A stretch of 64,000 bases of DNA from Thalassospira alkalitolerans (GTDB lineage: Bacteria > Pseudomonadota > Alphaproteobacteria > Rhodospirillales > Thalassospiraceae), in NCBI RefSeq assembly GCF_002115745.1, contig NZ_JFKB01000012.1, positions 1 through 64,000 of the forward strand, written 5' to 3'. The position numbers and the translations under genes were made by a program. Shown piece by piece: positions 8,623-17,715 of this stretch. The notes beneath the pieces were generated by a model. It was not told where the DNA came from, made no database searches, and saw only the letters and a list, made by a program, of their open reading frames with translations. Each line of letters opens with the position of its first letter. Position 1 is the stretch's first letter.

Positions 8623-10305
8623 ATGAACTTTTTTAAAGACCTTTCAATACCCGCCAAGCTGACCACCTGCTTTGCCGTGATGATTGCGGTTATTCTGATG
8701 GTTGCTGTTGCGGGGATGTATGCAACATCCCAGGTCAAGTCCGCCAACGAGCAGCGCGACTATCTTGCCGAATTTGAGCGCGACTATCGCAATCTGGATC
8801 GTTCCTATCTGATGGCACGTCAGGAACTGGTTTATTTCCTGACAACCGGTGATCGCACCGGACTTAAAAGCTATGAGAAATCCTTGGCCGAGATTAGTAT
8901 TCGCACCGATGTTTTGAAAACCTATGCGACGATCAATCCAACAATTGCCGATCTGATCGACAAAATGGACGGCGCAATTGACCGTTGGGAAGAAATTGCA
9001 AGTCAGCAGGCCAAGCTGATGCGCCACTACCTGACAGTGAACCACGCCCGTGCGATCGAGGCATCTGGTGAGCCGCGTGAACTGTCTGACAGTGTGTCGA
9101 AAATTGCACAAGAGCTGTCGACCAATATTGATCAGATGAACCTGGATGTTGAACTTCAGACTGAACGGGCGATGTGGCTGTTTCAGTTAACATTGGGAAT
9201 TGGTGTGGCCTTGTTGATCTGCATGGCGGCCCTGTTTGGGGGGACGTTGTCGCGATTAATCGCAACCCCGATCCGTAAAATGAACGATGCGATGGGAAGC
9301 CTTGCATCGGGCAATCTGGATATTGAAATTCTTGATATGAAGCGTGCCGACGAAGTCGGTGCCATGGCCAAATCGCTTGAGATCTTCCGTGAAAATGCCC
9401 GCGAGCGAGCACGTATGGCCGAACAGGAACGTATGGAGTCCGATCGCCAGGTTGAACGTACCAAGCGCATGGGAACCCTTACGGCCGGTTTCGATCACAA
9501 AATCCAGGAAGTTCTGTCAGCGGTGAGTGTTGCTCTTGATGAGGTTCGCAGTGCATCAGAAACGCTGTCATCGCATTCCGTTCGTGCCAATCAGGATGCC
9601 AAAAGCGTGGCCGAGCAAGCCGAAGAATCGTCAACCGACATCGAAACAGTGGCCTCGGCAACCGCACAGCTTTCGGCCTCGATTGCCGAAATTTCGGCAC
9701 AGATTGCCCGGGTCACGGAAATTACCCAACTTGCCGTTGGCGAAACCGAACGCACCAACCAGCGTGTTGAACTTTTGAATGGTGCGGCACAAAGTGTTGG
9801 TGAAGTCGTCAATCTGATCAGCGACATTGCTGATCAAACCAATATGCTGGCGCTGAATGCCACGATTGAATCGGCCCGTGCCGGTGATGCAGGCAAAGGC
9901 TTTGCCGTGGTTGCAGGCGAGGTTAAAAACCTTGCGGCCCAGACTGTTAAGGCGACCGAGCAGATATCGCAAAAAATCAATGAGATACAGGGTGAAACCG
10001 GTGCTGCATCCGCGGCCGTCCGTGGCTTTGCCAATACCATTCACCAGATTGATGAACTGATGTCGGTCGTTGCCAGTGCTGTGGAAGAGCAGGGTGCTGC
10101 AACTCAGGAAATCTCGCGCAGTGTTGAAGGCGCGGCGAATGGCAATATCGCCATTTCGAACGCGGTCAAGAACGTTGCCGAGGCGACAACCGAAAGCGGT
10201 GATCTTTCGCATGGGCAGCTTGACTGTGTTGGGCGACTGGCCGCAGCCAATGATGAATTGCGCAGTCATGTAAATGGCTTCCTGACCGACGTCAGGGCCG
10301 TTTAA
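8623..10305 (+). CDS. Methyl-accepting chemotaxis protein
   Basis: An inner-membrane chemoreceptor. TM1 is at about residues 12-33 and TM2 at about 185-209. Between them lies a helical periplasmic domain of four-helix-bundle type. HAMP (about 210-262) follows, then the signalling domain, whose hairpin tip carries the conserved segment around NMLALNATIESARAG. The C-terminus lacks a CheR-tethering pentapeptide. It is co-transcribed with the periplasmic sensor-like protein upstream (12-base gap, GAGGGAG ribosome binding site) and ends at a strong terminator. No che genes are in the window. Confidence 0.95.
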   Translation: MNFFKDLSIPAKLTTCFAVMIAVILMVAVAGMYATSQVKSANEQRDYLAEFERDYRNLDRSYLMARQELVYFLTTGDRTGLKSYEKSLAEISIRTDVLKTYATINPTIADLIDKMDGAIDRWEEIASQQAKLMRHYLTVNHARAIEASGEPRELSDSVSKIAQELSTNIDQMNLDVELQTERAMWLFQLTLGIGVALLICMAALFGGTLSRLIATPIRKMNDAMGSLASGNLDIEILDMKRADEVGAMAKSLEIFRENARERARMAEQERMESDRQVERTKRMGTLTAGFDHKIQEVLSAVSVALDEVRSASETLSSHSVRANQDAKSVAEQAEESSTDIETVASATAQLSASIAEISAQIARVTEITQLAVGETERTNQRVELLNGAAQSVGEVVNLISDIADQTNMLALNATIESARAGDAGKGFAVVAGEVKNLAAQTVKATEQISQKINEIQGETGAASAAVRGFANTIHQIDELMSVVASAVEEQGAATQEISRSVEGAANGNIAISNAVKNVAEATTESGDLSHGQLDCVGRLAAANDELRSHVNGFLTDVRAV

Positions 10306-10339
10306 CGACGAACGACGATAGGTTGGCCAAAGAAACCTG

Positions 10340-10376
10340 AAAGGGGCACGATGTGATACATCGTGCCCCTTTTTTA
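10340..10376. terminator. Bidirectional intrinsic terminator
   Basis: AAGGGGCACGATGT pairs with its complement around a three-base loop, followed by six T. It serves the chemoreceptor gene and probably the convergent gene at 10406. Confidence 0.9.
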
Positions 10377-10405
10377 GGTTTGTATCTGATTTTAGGTTCC
10401 CGATT

Positions 10406-11560
10406 TTAGTCCGCGTTCTGCCGATAAGGGCTGTGTTCGGCAATGATGAAGTCGCGATCCTGTGCGATGTGGCGGCGTTCCTGATCAAGGAAACGGCTAA
10501 CGGCATTGCGCAGGCCCTGATCGGCAATTAAATGGGCTGAATGGGTCAGAACAGGTTCATAGCCACGCTGAATCTTGTGTTCGCCCTGCGCACCGGCTTC
10601 AACCGTTTTCAGGCCGCGTTCGATGGCAATGTCTATTGCCTGATAATAACAGGTTTCAAAATGTAAAAGCGGGGTGCGGTCCATCGTGCCCCAATTGCGC
10701 CCGTAAAGTGTTTCCGACCCGATCAGGTTAAGCGCCCCGGCCACCATTTCACCGTCGCGATGTGCTGCGACCAAAACGGTGCGATCCCGCAATCGTTGAT
10801 GCAAAAGGTCAAAGAATTCCCGCGTCAAATAGGCTTGGCCCCATTTGCGATCCGATGTGTCACGGTAAAACTGGTAAAACCGGTCCCAATGTTCGGCCTT
10901 AAGGTCATCCCCTGAAAGTGCCGCAAAGCTGTAGCTGGCTTCAAGAACCTGTTTGCGTTCCTTGCGCAAATTTTTGCGTTTGCGCGAATTTAATGCGCCA
11001 AGAAAATCATCGAAACTGCCATAGTCGCGGTTGCGCCAATGATACTGGATACCGGTTCGCGCCATAAACCCGGCATCTTCCAACGCACGGCTTTCGTCGC
11101 TACTGCAAAAGGTGACATGCAAGGTGGCAATGCCAAGTCGTTCGGGTAGGGCAGAAAGCCCGTCGATCAAAAGCTTGCGGATGCGGTCCGGTGCGGGGTG
11201 ATCTGATCGGATTAAAAGGCGCGGGCCAGGGACGGGTGAAAAGGGGACTGCTGCCTGTAGTTTTGGGTAATAGCGACCGCCAGCCCGTTCAAAGGCCTCT
11301 GCCCAATTCCAATCGAAAACATATTCCCCGTATGAATGCGCCTTCACATAAAGTGGTACGATTCCGGCGATTGTTTCGTCTTCATCGGTAACCATCAGAT
11401 GAAATGGTTGCCAACCGGTATCGGCATTGGTCGATCCGCTGTCTTCCATTGCGGAAAGGAACGCAAAGCTGACAAACGGATTGTCCGGGCCAGCACATCT
11501 GTCCCAGTCGGTTTCACCAATTTTGTGGATGTCGGTTACGGTTCGTATCTCGGCAGGCAA
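10406..11560 (-). CDS. FemAB-like GNAT-superfamily protein (PF04339 type)
   Basis: This 384-residue protein matches the family once called DUF482, whose members resemble the FemABX amino-acyl transferases. Typical signatures are the N-terminal ...NPFVSFAFL..., the WNWAEAFERAGGRYYPK stretch, the basic RKRKNLRKER run and the C-terminal QGEHKIQRGYEP motif. The biochemical role is not settled; a peptidyl or aminoacyl transfer is assumed. The start codon is TTG, supported by AGGGGA seven bases upstream. It is divergent from serA. Confidence 0.88.
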   Translation of the reverse strand: MPAEIRTVTDIHKIGETDWDRCAGPDNPFVSFAFLSAMEDSGSTNADTGWQPFHLMVTDEDETIAGIVPLYVKAHSYGEYVFDWNWAEAFERAGGRYYPKLQAAVPFSPVPGPRLLIRSDHPAPDRIRKLLIDGLSALPERLGIATLHVTFCSSDESRALEDAGFMARTGIQYHWRNRDYGSFDDFLGALNSRKRKNLRKERKQVLEASYSFAALSGDDLKAEHWDRFYQFYRDTSDRKWGQAYLTREFFDLLHQRLRDRTVLVAAHRDGEMVAGALNLIGSETLYGRNWGTMDRTPLLHFETCYYQAIDIAIERGLKTVEAGAQGEHKIQRGYEPVLTHSAHLIADQGLRNAVSRFLDQERRHIAQDRDFIIAEHSPYRQNAD

Positions 11561-11570
11561 GATGGGGTCC

Positions 11571-11615
11571 CCTGTATTCTATCCGTGATCGCCGTTTGGG
11601 CCTGCATTCTATACG
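11571..11615. repeat. Imperfect 30-bp tandem direct repeat in the divergent promoter region
   Basis: CCTGTATTCTATCCG (11571) and CCTGCATTCTATACG (11601) recur with a 30-bp period and 13 of 15 matches. The rest of the unit is also weakly similar. The repeat lies immediately upstream of the TTG start of the minus-strand gene. A further 12-bp perfect palindrome, CGTAACGTTACG, is at 11720-11731 in front of serA. Either could be a regulator site, but neither is one I know. Confidence 0.5.
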
Positions 11616-11787
11616 CAATAGCCGGTATATGCGTTCAGAAGATAGGCGCATTGCGTGTTTGCGCAAGGGAAAGCCTTTGACGCAAGCCATCTTAGGTCCT
11701 ATTTCATTGGTTCAGGGCACGTAACGTTACGGCTCTACGGCTCGGGAAAAGCCCGTGTCGCCCTCGTAAAGAAAAGGATGGTGCGCC

Positions 11788-13029
11788 GTGAACAGCAAAC
11801 TTTCGTTGGAGAAGGACAAGATCAAGATCGTCCTGCTCGAAGGTATCCATGAAAACGCTGTAAAGATGTTCAAAGAGGCCGGCTACTCTAATGTCGACCA
11901 CTACCCTGCTGCCTTGGATGCGGATGAACTGAAATCTGCCGTTTCCGAAGCGCATTTTTTGGGCATCCGTTCCCGCACCAAACTGACCGAAGGCGTCATC
12001 GATGCCGCCCCCAAACTGACCTCGATCGGGTGTTTTTGTATCGGTACCAATCAGGTAGATCTTACCGCTGCTGCGATGCGCGGTATCCCGGTCTTTAACG
12101 CGCCTTATTCCAATACTCGTTCGGTTGCCGAACTGGTATTGGGCCAGATCATTATGTTGATGCGCGGTATTCCGCAGCGTGACAAAGCAGCCCATGCCGG
12201 TGGCTGGTTGAAAAATGCCAAGGGTTCGTTTGAAGCACGCGGCAAGACGCTTGGCATTATTGGTTATGGCCATATCGGAACGCAGTTGTCGGTTTTGGCC
12301 GAATCGCTTGGCATGAACGTCATTTATTATGATGTGATCAACAAGCTCGCCATGGGCAATGCATCGTCATGCAGCTCGATGGATGAATTGCTGGCGAAGG
12401 CCGATGTGGTATCGCTGCATGTTCCTGCGACGGATCAGACCAAGAATATGATCACGGCGACTGAAATCGCCAAGATGAAACCCGGTGCGCATTTGATCAA
12501 CGCAGCACGCGGCAATGTCATCGTGATTGATGATCTGGCTGCTGCCCTTGAGCGTGGACATCTGGCCGGTGCGGCCTTGGATGTGTTTCCGGTCGAACCA
12601 TCCGGCAAGGATGATCCGTTTGAAAGCCCGCTTCGCGGTATGCCCAATGTGATTCTGACCCCGCATATCGGGGGATCAACACAGGAAGCACAGGAAAATA
12701 TCGGGATCGAAGTTGCTGATAAGCTGATTACCTATTCCGATAACGGCTCGACCCTTGGGGCGGTGAACTTCCCGGAAGTCGCGCTTCCGGTCAAGGATCG
12801 CATGCATACCCGTTTCATGCATATCCATCGCAACGTTCCGGGTGTCCTGTCGAAAATCAACGATGTGTTCGCAACACGCGGGATCAACATCAGCGGTCAG
12901 TATCTGCGTTCCGAAGGCGGAGTTGGTTACGTGGTTGTTGAGGTTGACGAGGAAATCAAGCCGGGGCTTGGTATCCGCAAGGAACTTGAAGCCATTGACG
13001 GCACCCTTCGGGTTCGTTTCCTGTTCTAA
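11788..13029 (+). CDS. serA: D-3-phosphoglycerate dehydrogenase
   Basis: First enzyme of serine biosynthesis: oxidises 3-phosphoglycerate with NAD+. The Rossmann motif GYGHIGTQ and the catalytic elements NAARG and TPHIGGST are present. A C-terminal ACT domain (from about residue 337, HRNVPGVLSKIN) is the site of serine feedback in the E. coli-type enzyme, whose length (410) matches this one (413). The start is GTG with AAGGATGG upstream. It is monocistronic with its own terminator. Serine made here is also the acceptor for CysE at 53.8 kb. Confidence 0.96.
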   Translation: MNSKLSLEKDKIKIVLLEGIHENAVKMFKEAGYSNVDHYPAALDADELKSAVSEAHFLGIRSRTKLTEGVIDAAPKLTSIGCFCIGTNQVDLTAAAMRGIPVFNAPYSNTRSVAELVLGQIIMLMRGIPQRDKAAHAGGWLKNAKGSFEARGKTLGIIGYGHIGTQLSVLAESLGMNVIYYDVINKLAMGNASSCSSMDELLAKADVVSLHVPATDQTKNMITATEIAKMKPGAHLINAARGNVIVIDDLAAALERGHLAGAALDVFPVEPSGKDDPFESPLRGMPNVILTPHIGGSTQEAQENIGIEVADKLITYSDNGSTLGAVNFPEVALPVKDRMHTRFMHIHRNVPGVLSKINDVFATRGINISGQYLRSEGGVGYVVVEVDEEIKPGLGIRKELEAIDGTLRVRFLF

Positions 13030-13049
13030 TTCGCGGGAAAGAAATAGGG

Positions 13050-13083
13050 AAAAACGGAGCCTAAAACGGTTCCGTTTTTTTTG
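13050..13083. terminator. Intrinsic terminator between convergent genes
   Basis: AAAACGGAGCC pairs with GGTTCCGTTTT (one G-U pair) around a six-base loop, with A and T runs on both sides. It can serve both serA and the minus-strand lipoprotein gene. Confidence 0.85.
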
Positions 13084-13090
13084 TTGAAGG

Positions 13091-13726
13091 CTATTTTACC
13101 AGTTTAAGTATTTCTTTTTCTAGCTGGCCATTTGCTATGCATAGCGTTTGCTGAATATTTCCTGGGTTGGGGAAGCTTGCTTGCCCCGCGGTATTAAAAT
13201 AAATGGTATCATTGAAATTTGTGGACTGTCCTTGTACATTTGTTACTGTTGATTTTTTTGTGAGTACATATCTTGTATTCACAGTCACTTGAGTCTTATC
13301 TGAATCAATTTCTTCTAGTATAATATTTACTCGGCCATCAAGTGACATATTTCTGTTGATAAAATACAAAGTATCAGTGAGAACCTCATATGAGGAACTT
13401 GGAGATGATGCTGCGAATCGATAATTTCGCTCACCATTTGCATTCTTTACATATGAGTGTATATATCCACAGTCGACATATTTTAATGGATTTCCACTAT
13501 AGCTGACGTTAATTAGACCAGAATCTTTGTCTATATTATTTATTACAAAGTACTCTTTGCTTAGTTTTGGGATTAATTTGTCCCAGAGGTAGCTTCTTTT
13601 CTGATCAATTATTATTGAGTTAACTGTCTTTATTGTCTCCGTAGGCGGTGTGTATTCTAACTTTCCTGCGCAAGATGATAATAACAACATACAGGTGATC
13701 GAGCCGCAAATGATATGAAAGCGCAT
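13091..13726 (-). CDS. Predicted lipoprotein, AT-rich, unknown function
   Basis: I do not recognise the family. The frame opens at 13735, but that ATG directly abuts the AGAGGG ribosome binding site, so the ATG nine bases on (13726) is the better start (211 aa). A short hydrophobic signal ends in the lipobox LSSC. The mature region looks beta-rich. The gene is strikingly AT-rich compared with every neighbour, including AT-ending codons. This suggests recent horizontal acquisition, although no mobile element borders it. Confidence 0.75.
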   Translation of the reverse strand: MRFHIICGSITCMLLLSSCAGKLEYTPPTETIKTVNSIIIDQKRSYLWDKLIPKLSKEYFVINNIDKDSGLINVSYSGNPLKYVDCGYIHSYVKNANGERNYRFAASSPSSSYEVLTDTLYFINRNMSLDGRVNIILEEIDSDKTQVTVNTRYVLTKKSTVTNVQGQSTNFNDTIYFNTAGQASFPNPGNIQQTLCIANGQLEKEILKLVK

Positions 13727-13825
13727 AAATAGCATCCCTCTAATATTAGGAGTTAATGCTAAATAGTTATCAATTCGTAATGGGGTGGTCTAGATTAAAA
13801 ATTGAGTGTGCCTTGAGACTAAAAC

Positions 13826-14377
13826 TTAAGGGTGTGTTGTTGGCAGCTTGCGATACATGATTAGTGCATCGGTCTCGCCATGAACCGGATGTATGTATGC
13901 CCCGGGCAATCGGCCGACAATTTCAAAGCCAAGCTTGGGCCACAAATGCACGGCTGCCGTATTGCAGGCCATGACAAAATTGAATTGCATGGCTTTGAAG
14001 CCGCGTTCCTTGGCGCGGAGCAGCGAGTCTTCGCACATGCGCCGCGCGATGCCGCGACCGGCGGCTTCCGGTGCGGTCATATAGCCGCAATTGGCAACAT
14101 GCGCGCCATATCCGGGCTGATTGGCCCGAATGTAATAGGTGCCAACGATCTTGCCGTCTTCTTCGGCCACAAGGGTTTCTTTGTCATTCCCCATCCAATA
14201 GGAAATCACATCATCTTTGGTCATATCGGTTGGCATGACATAGGTTTCACCCGCCCGAAGGACAGGAAAGACAATATCAAGGATGCTTGGAATATCATTT
14301 TGGGTGGCGGCACGGATCAGCATGGGGACGGGCGGTCTTTCAATTGATGCTTTGGAAAAGGGCTGAAAAGCCATCAT
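13826..14377 (-). CDS. GNAT family N-acetyltransferase
   Basis: Small acetyl-CoA-dependent acyltransferase. The acetyl-CoA binding signature AAGRGIARRM is clear at about residues 109-118. The beta-strand IVGTYYIR and the C-terminal ...LWPKLGFEIVGRLP are typical of the family. The substrate is unknown. Its ATG lies four bases after the aat stop, so it is the last gene of the aat transcript. An in-frame ATG at residue 19, directly before LIRAATQND, would give a more canonical N-terminus. Confidence 0.88.
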   Translation of the reverse strand: MMAFQPFSKASIERPPVPMLIRAATQNDIPSILDIVFPVLRAGETYVMPTDMTKDDVISYWMGNDKETLVAEEDGKIVGTYYIRANQPGYGAHVANCGYMTAPEAAGRGIARRMCEDSLLRAKERGFKAMQFNFVMACNTAAVHLWPKLGFEIVGRLPGAYIHPVHGETDALIMYRKLPTTHP

Positions 14378-14381
14378 GGGA

Positions 14382-15029
14382 TCAATGATCGTGTTGTGAC
14401 AAGACCTGCTCGATAAATTCTGGATCGGCCTCTAGCGGCAGGCTGGCGCGTCCGGCAAGTGCGCGGGCCAGATCCGAACGGTATCTTTCGCGCGGAATTT
14501 CGACCACCCCGAACTGTTTCAGGTGATCGTTGACGAATTGCGTATCCAAAAGGGTATAGCCCCCCTGACGCATCAGAGCGACCAAATGAACCAATGCGAC
14601 CTTCGATGCGTTGGTGGCACGTGAAAACATGCTTTCGCCAAAAAAAGCCTGTCCCAGACTGACGCCGTAAAGCCCGCCAACCAATTCACCATCCAGCCAA
14701 GCTTCGATTGAATGCGCGCAGCCCATCTTGTGAAGCGCGCAATAGGCATCAAGAATGTTTTCATTGATCCAGGTGTCGTCGCGATCATCGGTTGGTTCTG
14801 CGCATGCCAAGATCACGTCACGAAATGCTTTGTTGACGTGGATATCAAAGGTTCCCTTGCGCACAACCTTGCGCAGGCTGCGCGGCACATGAAAACCGTT
14901 CAGCGGTAAAACGCCGCGCCATTCAGGGTCTATCCAGTAAAGAGTTGGATCGTCATGGCTTTCGGCCATCGGAAACAGACCAACAGAATAAGCGCGGATC
15001 AATAGATCGGGGGTTAGCTGGCTCGACAT
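14382..15029 (-). CDS. aat: Leucyl/phenylalanyl-tRNA--protein transferase
   Basis: Transfers Leu or Phe from tRNA to proteins with N-terminal Arg or Lys, creating ClpS-recognised degrons. Family hallmarks are the N-terminal [11 protein letters not shown] motif, W..P..RG.LPL, and the core [19 protein letters not shown]. Length (215 aa) is normal for alphaproteobacteria. It lies downstream of accC in the order aroQ-accB-accC-aat, which I recall as common in this class. A terminator and a 178-bp gap suggest it can be transcribed separately. ClpS and ClpA, its downstream partners, are encoded at 4.1-6.8 kb. Confidence 0.96.
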   Translation of the reverse strand: MSSQLTPDLLIRAYSVGLFPMAESHDDPTLYWIDPEWRGVLPLNGFHVPRSLRKVVRKGTFDIHVNKAFRDVILACAEPTDDRDDTWINENILDAYCALHKMGCAHSIEAWLDGELVGGLYGVSLGQAFFGESMFSRATNASKVALVHLVALMRQGGYTLLDTQFVNDHLKQFGVVEIPRERYRSDLARALAGRASLPLEADPEFIEQVLSQHDH

Positions 15030-15154
15030 AATTGCGGTAATAATGTCTTTGATCCTGTTTACCGTACGGTGCCGGGTATGGTTGACGCCGATAGTGGATA
15101 TATATGCACGTTTCAGGGTGCAACAAGATTATTATCGGCCATCAGATGTTAAAA

Positions 15155-15187
15155 AATGGAAACGGGGATCCGAATGGACCCCCGTTT
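15155..15187 (-). terminator. Intrinsic terminator after accC
   Basis: Read on the minus strand, AACGGGGGTCC and GGATCCCCGTT pair around ATTC with one mismatch, followed by TCCATTTTTT. Confidence 0.75.
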
Positions 15188-15207
15188 TAATGTGCGTTGG
15201 GCTTGAA

Positions 15208-16551
15208 TTAGTTTTTCATGCCCATGAATTTTTCCAGCCAGTGAATGTCGTAGTCACCTTTTTGGATGTCGGGATTCGCCAGAAGTTTTTGGTGTAGCGG
15301 AATAGTGGTTTTGATCCCGCCAATTGCATATTCGGCCAATGCACGGCGCAGGCGCATCATGCATTCTTCACGGTCACGGCCATGCACAATCAGTTTGGCG
15401 ATCATGCTGTCGTAATAGGGCGGAATCGAATAGCCGGTATAGATGCCGCTATCGACGCGAACGCCCAACCCACCAGGCGCGTGATATTCCTTAACCTTGC
15501 CCGGTGACGGGACAAAAGTTTCCGGGTCCTCGGCATTGATGCGACATTCAATCGCATGGCCGTGGATTTCAAGGTCTTCCTGAGTGAAGGAAAGTTCAAG
15601 ACCCGCCGCCACACGGATTTGTTCGCGCACAAGGTCCACGCCCGAAATGGCTTCGGTAACCGGGTGTTCGACCTGCAGGCGGGTGTTCATTTCGATAAAA
15701 TAGAACTCGCCATTTTCATACAGGAATTCGATGGTCCCGGCATTACGATATCCCATACCCCGCATCGCATTGGCACAGGTCGAGCCAATGCGTTCGCGTT
15801 CTTCGGGGGTCAGCGTCGGCGAAGGGGCTTCTTCAAGCACCTTCTGATGGCGGCGCTGCAACGAACAATCGCGTTCGAACAGGTGAACGGCATTGCCATG
15901 GGAATCGCCAATAACCTGAAGTTCGATATGGCGCGGCTTGCCAAGGTATTTTTCCATGTAAACCGCAGCATTGCCAAAGTTCTGCAAGGCTTCTTTACGG
16001 GTCATGGAAAAGGCTTCGGCAAGGTCTGCGTCGCGTTCGACAACCTTCATGCCACGGCCGCCACCGCCACCCGATGCCTTGATCAGGATCGGATAACCAA
16101 TTTCGGCGGCGCATTTCTGGGCTTCGTCAACGGTGGTGATTTCCCCGTCCGATCCCGGAACAACCGGAATGCCCAGTTTGGCGACTGTCAGTTTGGCGGT
16201 GATCTTATCGCCCATCATGCGGATATGTTCCGCTGAAGGACCAATAAAGGTAAAGCCGTGTTCTTCGACCATTGCGGCGAAGTCCGCATTTTCCGACAGG
16301 AAGCCATATCCCGGATGGATGGCATTTGCGCCGGTGATTTCGGCGGCCGACAGGATCGCCGGAATGTTCAGATAGCTGTCTTTGGATGCTGCCGGGCCGA
16401 TGCAAACGGCCTCGTCTGCCAGACGCACATGCATGGCGTCGGCATCTGCGGTGGAATGCACCGCAACAGTTTTGATGCCCATTTCGCGGCACGCGCGCTG
16501 AATACGAAGCGCGATTTCGCCACGGTTGGCAATCAGGAGTTTGTCGAACAT
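15208..16551 (-). CDS. accC: Acetyl-CoA carboxylase, biotin carboxylase subunit
   Basis: Carboxylates biotin on AccB using ATP and bicarbonate, the first half-reaction of fatty-acid synthesis. The N-terminus [17 protein letters not shown], the ATP-grasp glycine-rich loop [12 protein letters not shown] and the catalytic [14 protein letters not shown] segment are all canonical. Length (447 aa) is standard. It lies 17 bases downstream of accB in the same transcript. Confidence 0.98.
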   Translation of the reverse strand: MFDKLLIANRGEIALRIQRACREMGIKTVAVHSTADADAMHVRLADEAVCIGPAASKDSYLNIPAILSAAEITGANAIHPGYGFLSENADFAAMVEEHGFTFIGPSAEHIRMMGDKITAKLTVAKLGIPVVPGSDGEITTVDEAQKCAAEIGYPILIKASGGGGGRGMKVVERDADLAEAFSMTRKEALQNFGNAAVYMEKYLGKPRHIELQVIGDSHGNAVHLFERDCSLQRRHQKVLEEAPSPTLTPEERERIGSTCANAMRGMGYRNAGTIEFLYENGEFYFIEMNTRLQVEHPVTEAISGVDLVREQIRVAAGLELSFTQEDLEIHGHAIECRINAEDPETFVPSPGKVKEYHAPGGLGVRVDSGIYTGYSIPPYYDSMIAKLIVHGRDREECMMRLRRALAEYAIGGIKTTIPLHQKLLANPDIQKGDYDIHWLEKFMGMKN

Positions 16552-16568
16552 GCGGTGTTTACCCCGGC

Positions 16569-17012
16569 TTATTCAATAATGACCAGCATTTCATCATACT
16601 CGACCGGATGGCCGTCGATTGCGATAATCTGGCTGATTTTGCCCGATTTATGTGCGCGGATCGGGTTGAAGGTTTTCATTGCCTCGATCAGCATGATTGT
16701 CTGACCTTCGGAAACACTGGAACCCGGCGAAATGAAAGGTGCTGCACCCGGTTCCGGAGAGAAATAGACCACGCCAACCATCGGCGATTTCACAGCGCCC
16801 GGATGGGAACTTGCATCCGCGGGAGCCGCCGGTGCGGCGGCCGCAACTGCGGCAACCGGTGCAGCTGCCGGAGCGGCTGCAACCATTGTGCCCTGACGGG
16901 CGACGCGAATGCGATTGTCGCCAGTGGCAACTTCGATCTCGGTCAGGTTGGTTTCGTCCAGCAGCTCTGCGAGCTGGCGAATGGCGTCGTTGTCGATGTT
17001 GAACTTGCTCAT
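16569..17012 (-). CDS. accB: Acetyl-CoA carboxylase, biotin carboxyl carrier protein
   Basis: Carries the carboxyl group on biotin attached to the Lys of EAMKTFNPI (about residue 113). An N-terminal helical segment is followed by an Ala/Pro-rich linker and the compact biotinyl domain. Encoded between aroQ (11-base gap) and accC (17-base gap). Confidence 0.98.
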   Translation of the reverse strand: MSKFNIDNDAIRQLAELLDETNLTEIEVATGDNRIRVARQGTMVAAAPAAAPVAAVAAAAPAAPADASSHPGAVKSPMVGVVYFSPEPGAAPFISPGSSVSEGQTIMLIEAMKTFNPIRAHKSGKISQIIAIDGHPVEYDEMLVIIE

Positions 17013-17023
17013 TTCGATATCTT

Positions 17024-17470
17024 TTATGATGGTGTGTGGATCAGTGAATGGATGGCATCAAGAGCCAGCGTGTAACCCTGTGCGCCAAAGCCACAGATCA
17101 TGCCTTTTGCGGCTTTCGAGACGTAAGAATGATGTCTGAAGGCATCCCGCTGATGAATATTTGACAGATGCACCTCGACGACCGGCAGATCAGATGCCAG
17201 CAAAGCATCAAGGATTGCAACTGATGTATGCGTATATGCCGCAGCATTGATAATAATACCAGCAGCTTCTTGTCGGGCTTCTTGAATCCAGTCAACCAGT
17301 TCACCTTCGTGGTTACTTTGGCGAAAGATGACAGGCAGGCCAAGATCCACAGCATGTGCGCGGCACATGGTGTCGATATCCTGCAAGGTGGTCGCGCCAT
17401 AGATTTCCGGCTGACGTTGTCCCAGCAGGTTCAAATTCGGCCCATTTAGAATGTAGACGGGTTTTGTCAT
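17024..17470 (-). CDS. aroQ: 3-dehydroquinate dehydratase, type II
   Basis: Third step of the shikimate pathway (dehydroquinate to dehydroshikimate). The signature [15 protein letters not shown] contains the catalytic Tyr/Asn/Arg region, and [10 protein letters not shown] and VEVHLSN form the substrate pocket. The frame is open to 17491, but family members begin just before this motif, so Met at 17470 (148 aa) is preferred. First gene of the aroQ-accB-accC unit, divergent from thiSG. The 245-bp gap holds a 10-bp palindrome (GCAACGTTGC, 17527) but no TPP riboswitch pattern. Confidence 0.95.
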   Translation of the reverse strand: MTKPVYILNGPNLNLLGQRQPEIYGATTLQDIDTMCRAHAVDLGLPVIFRQSNHEGELVDWIQEARQEAAGIIINAAAYTHTSVAILDALLASDLPVVEVHLSNIHQRDAFRHHSYVSKAAKGMICGFGAQGYTLALDAIHSLIHTPS

Positions 17471-17715
17471 CCGTTCCCACATGCCCAACATTTAGTGGTG
17501 CGTTTATAACACGACCCAAGTCTGACGCAACGTTGCATTCGGGGGCATCATGTTACTGTAACCGCACGATCATATGGATATCATCGCGATTGGCACAGCT
17601 TTGTGTGCGCCGCATGGCAGAATCCGCCGATCACAGCTTGCCTCAGGCCCGGTGGCTCGCGCATACTGCGCGCCAATAAATGAATATTTTGATACCACAA
17701 GGATAAGACGAACAG

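Noticed and set aside
17492-17715. Possible TPP riboswitch ahead of thiSG
   Set aside because: The conserved CTGAGA and ACCTGATCTGG-type segments are absent.
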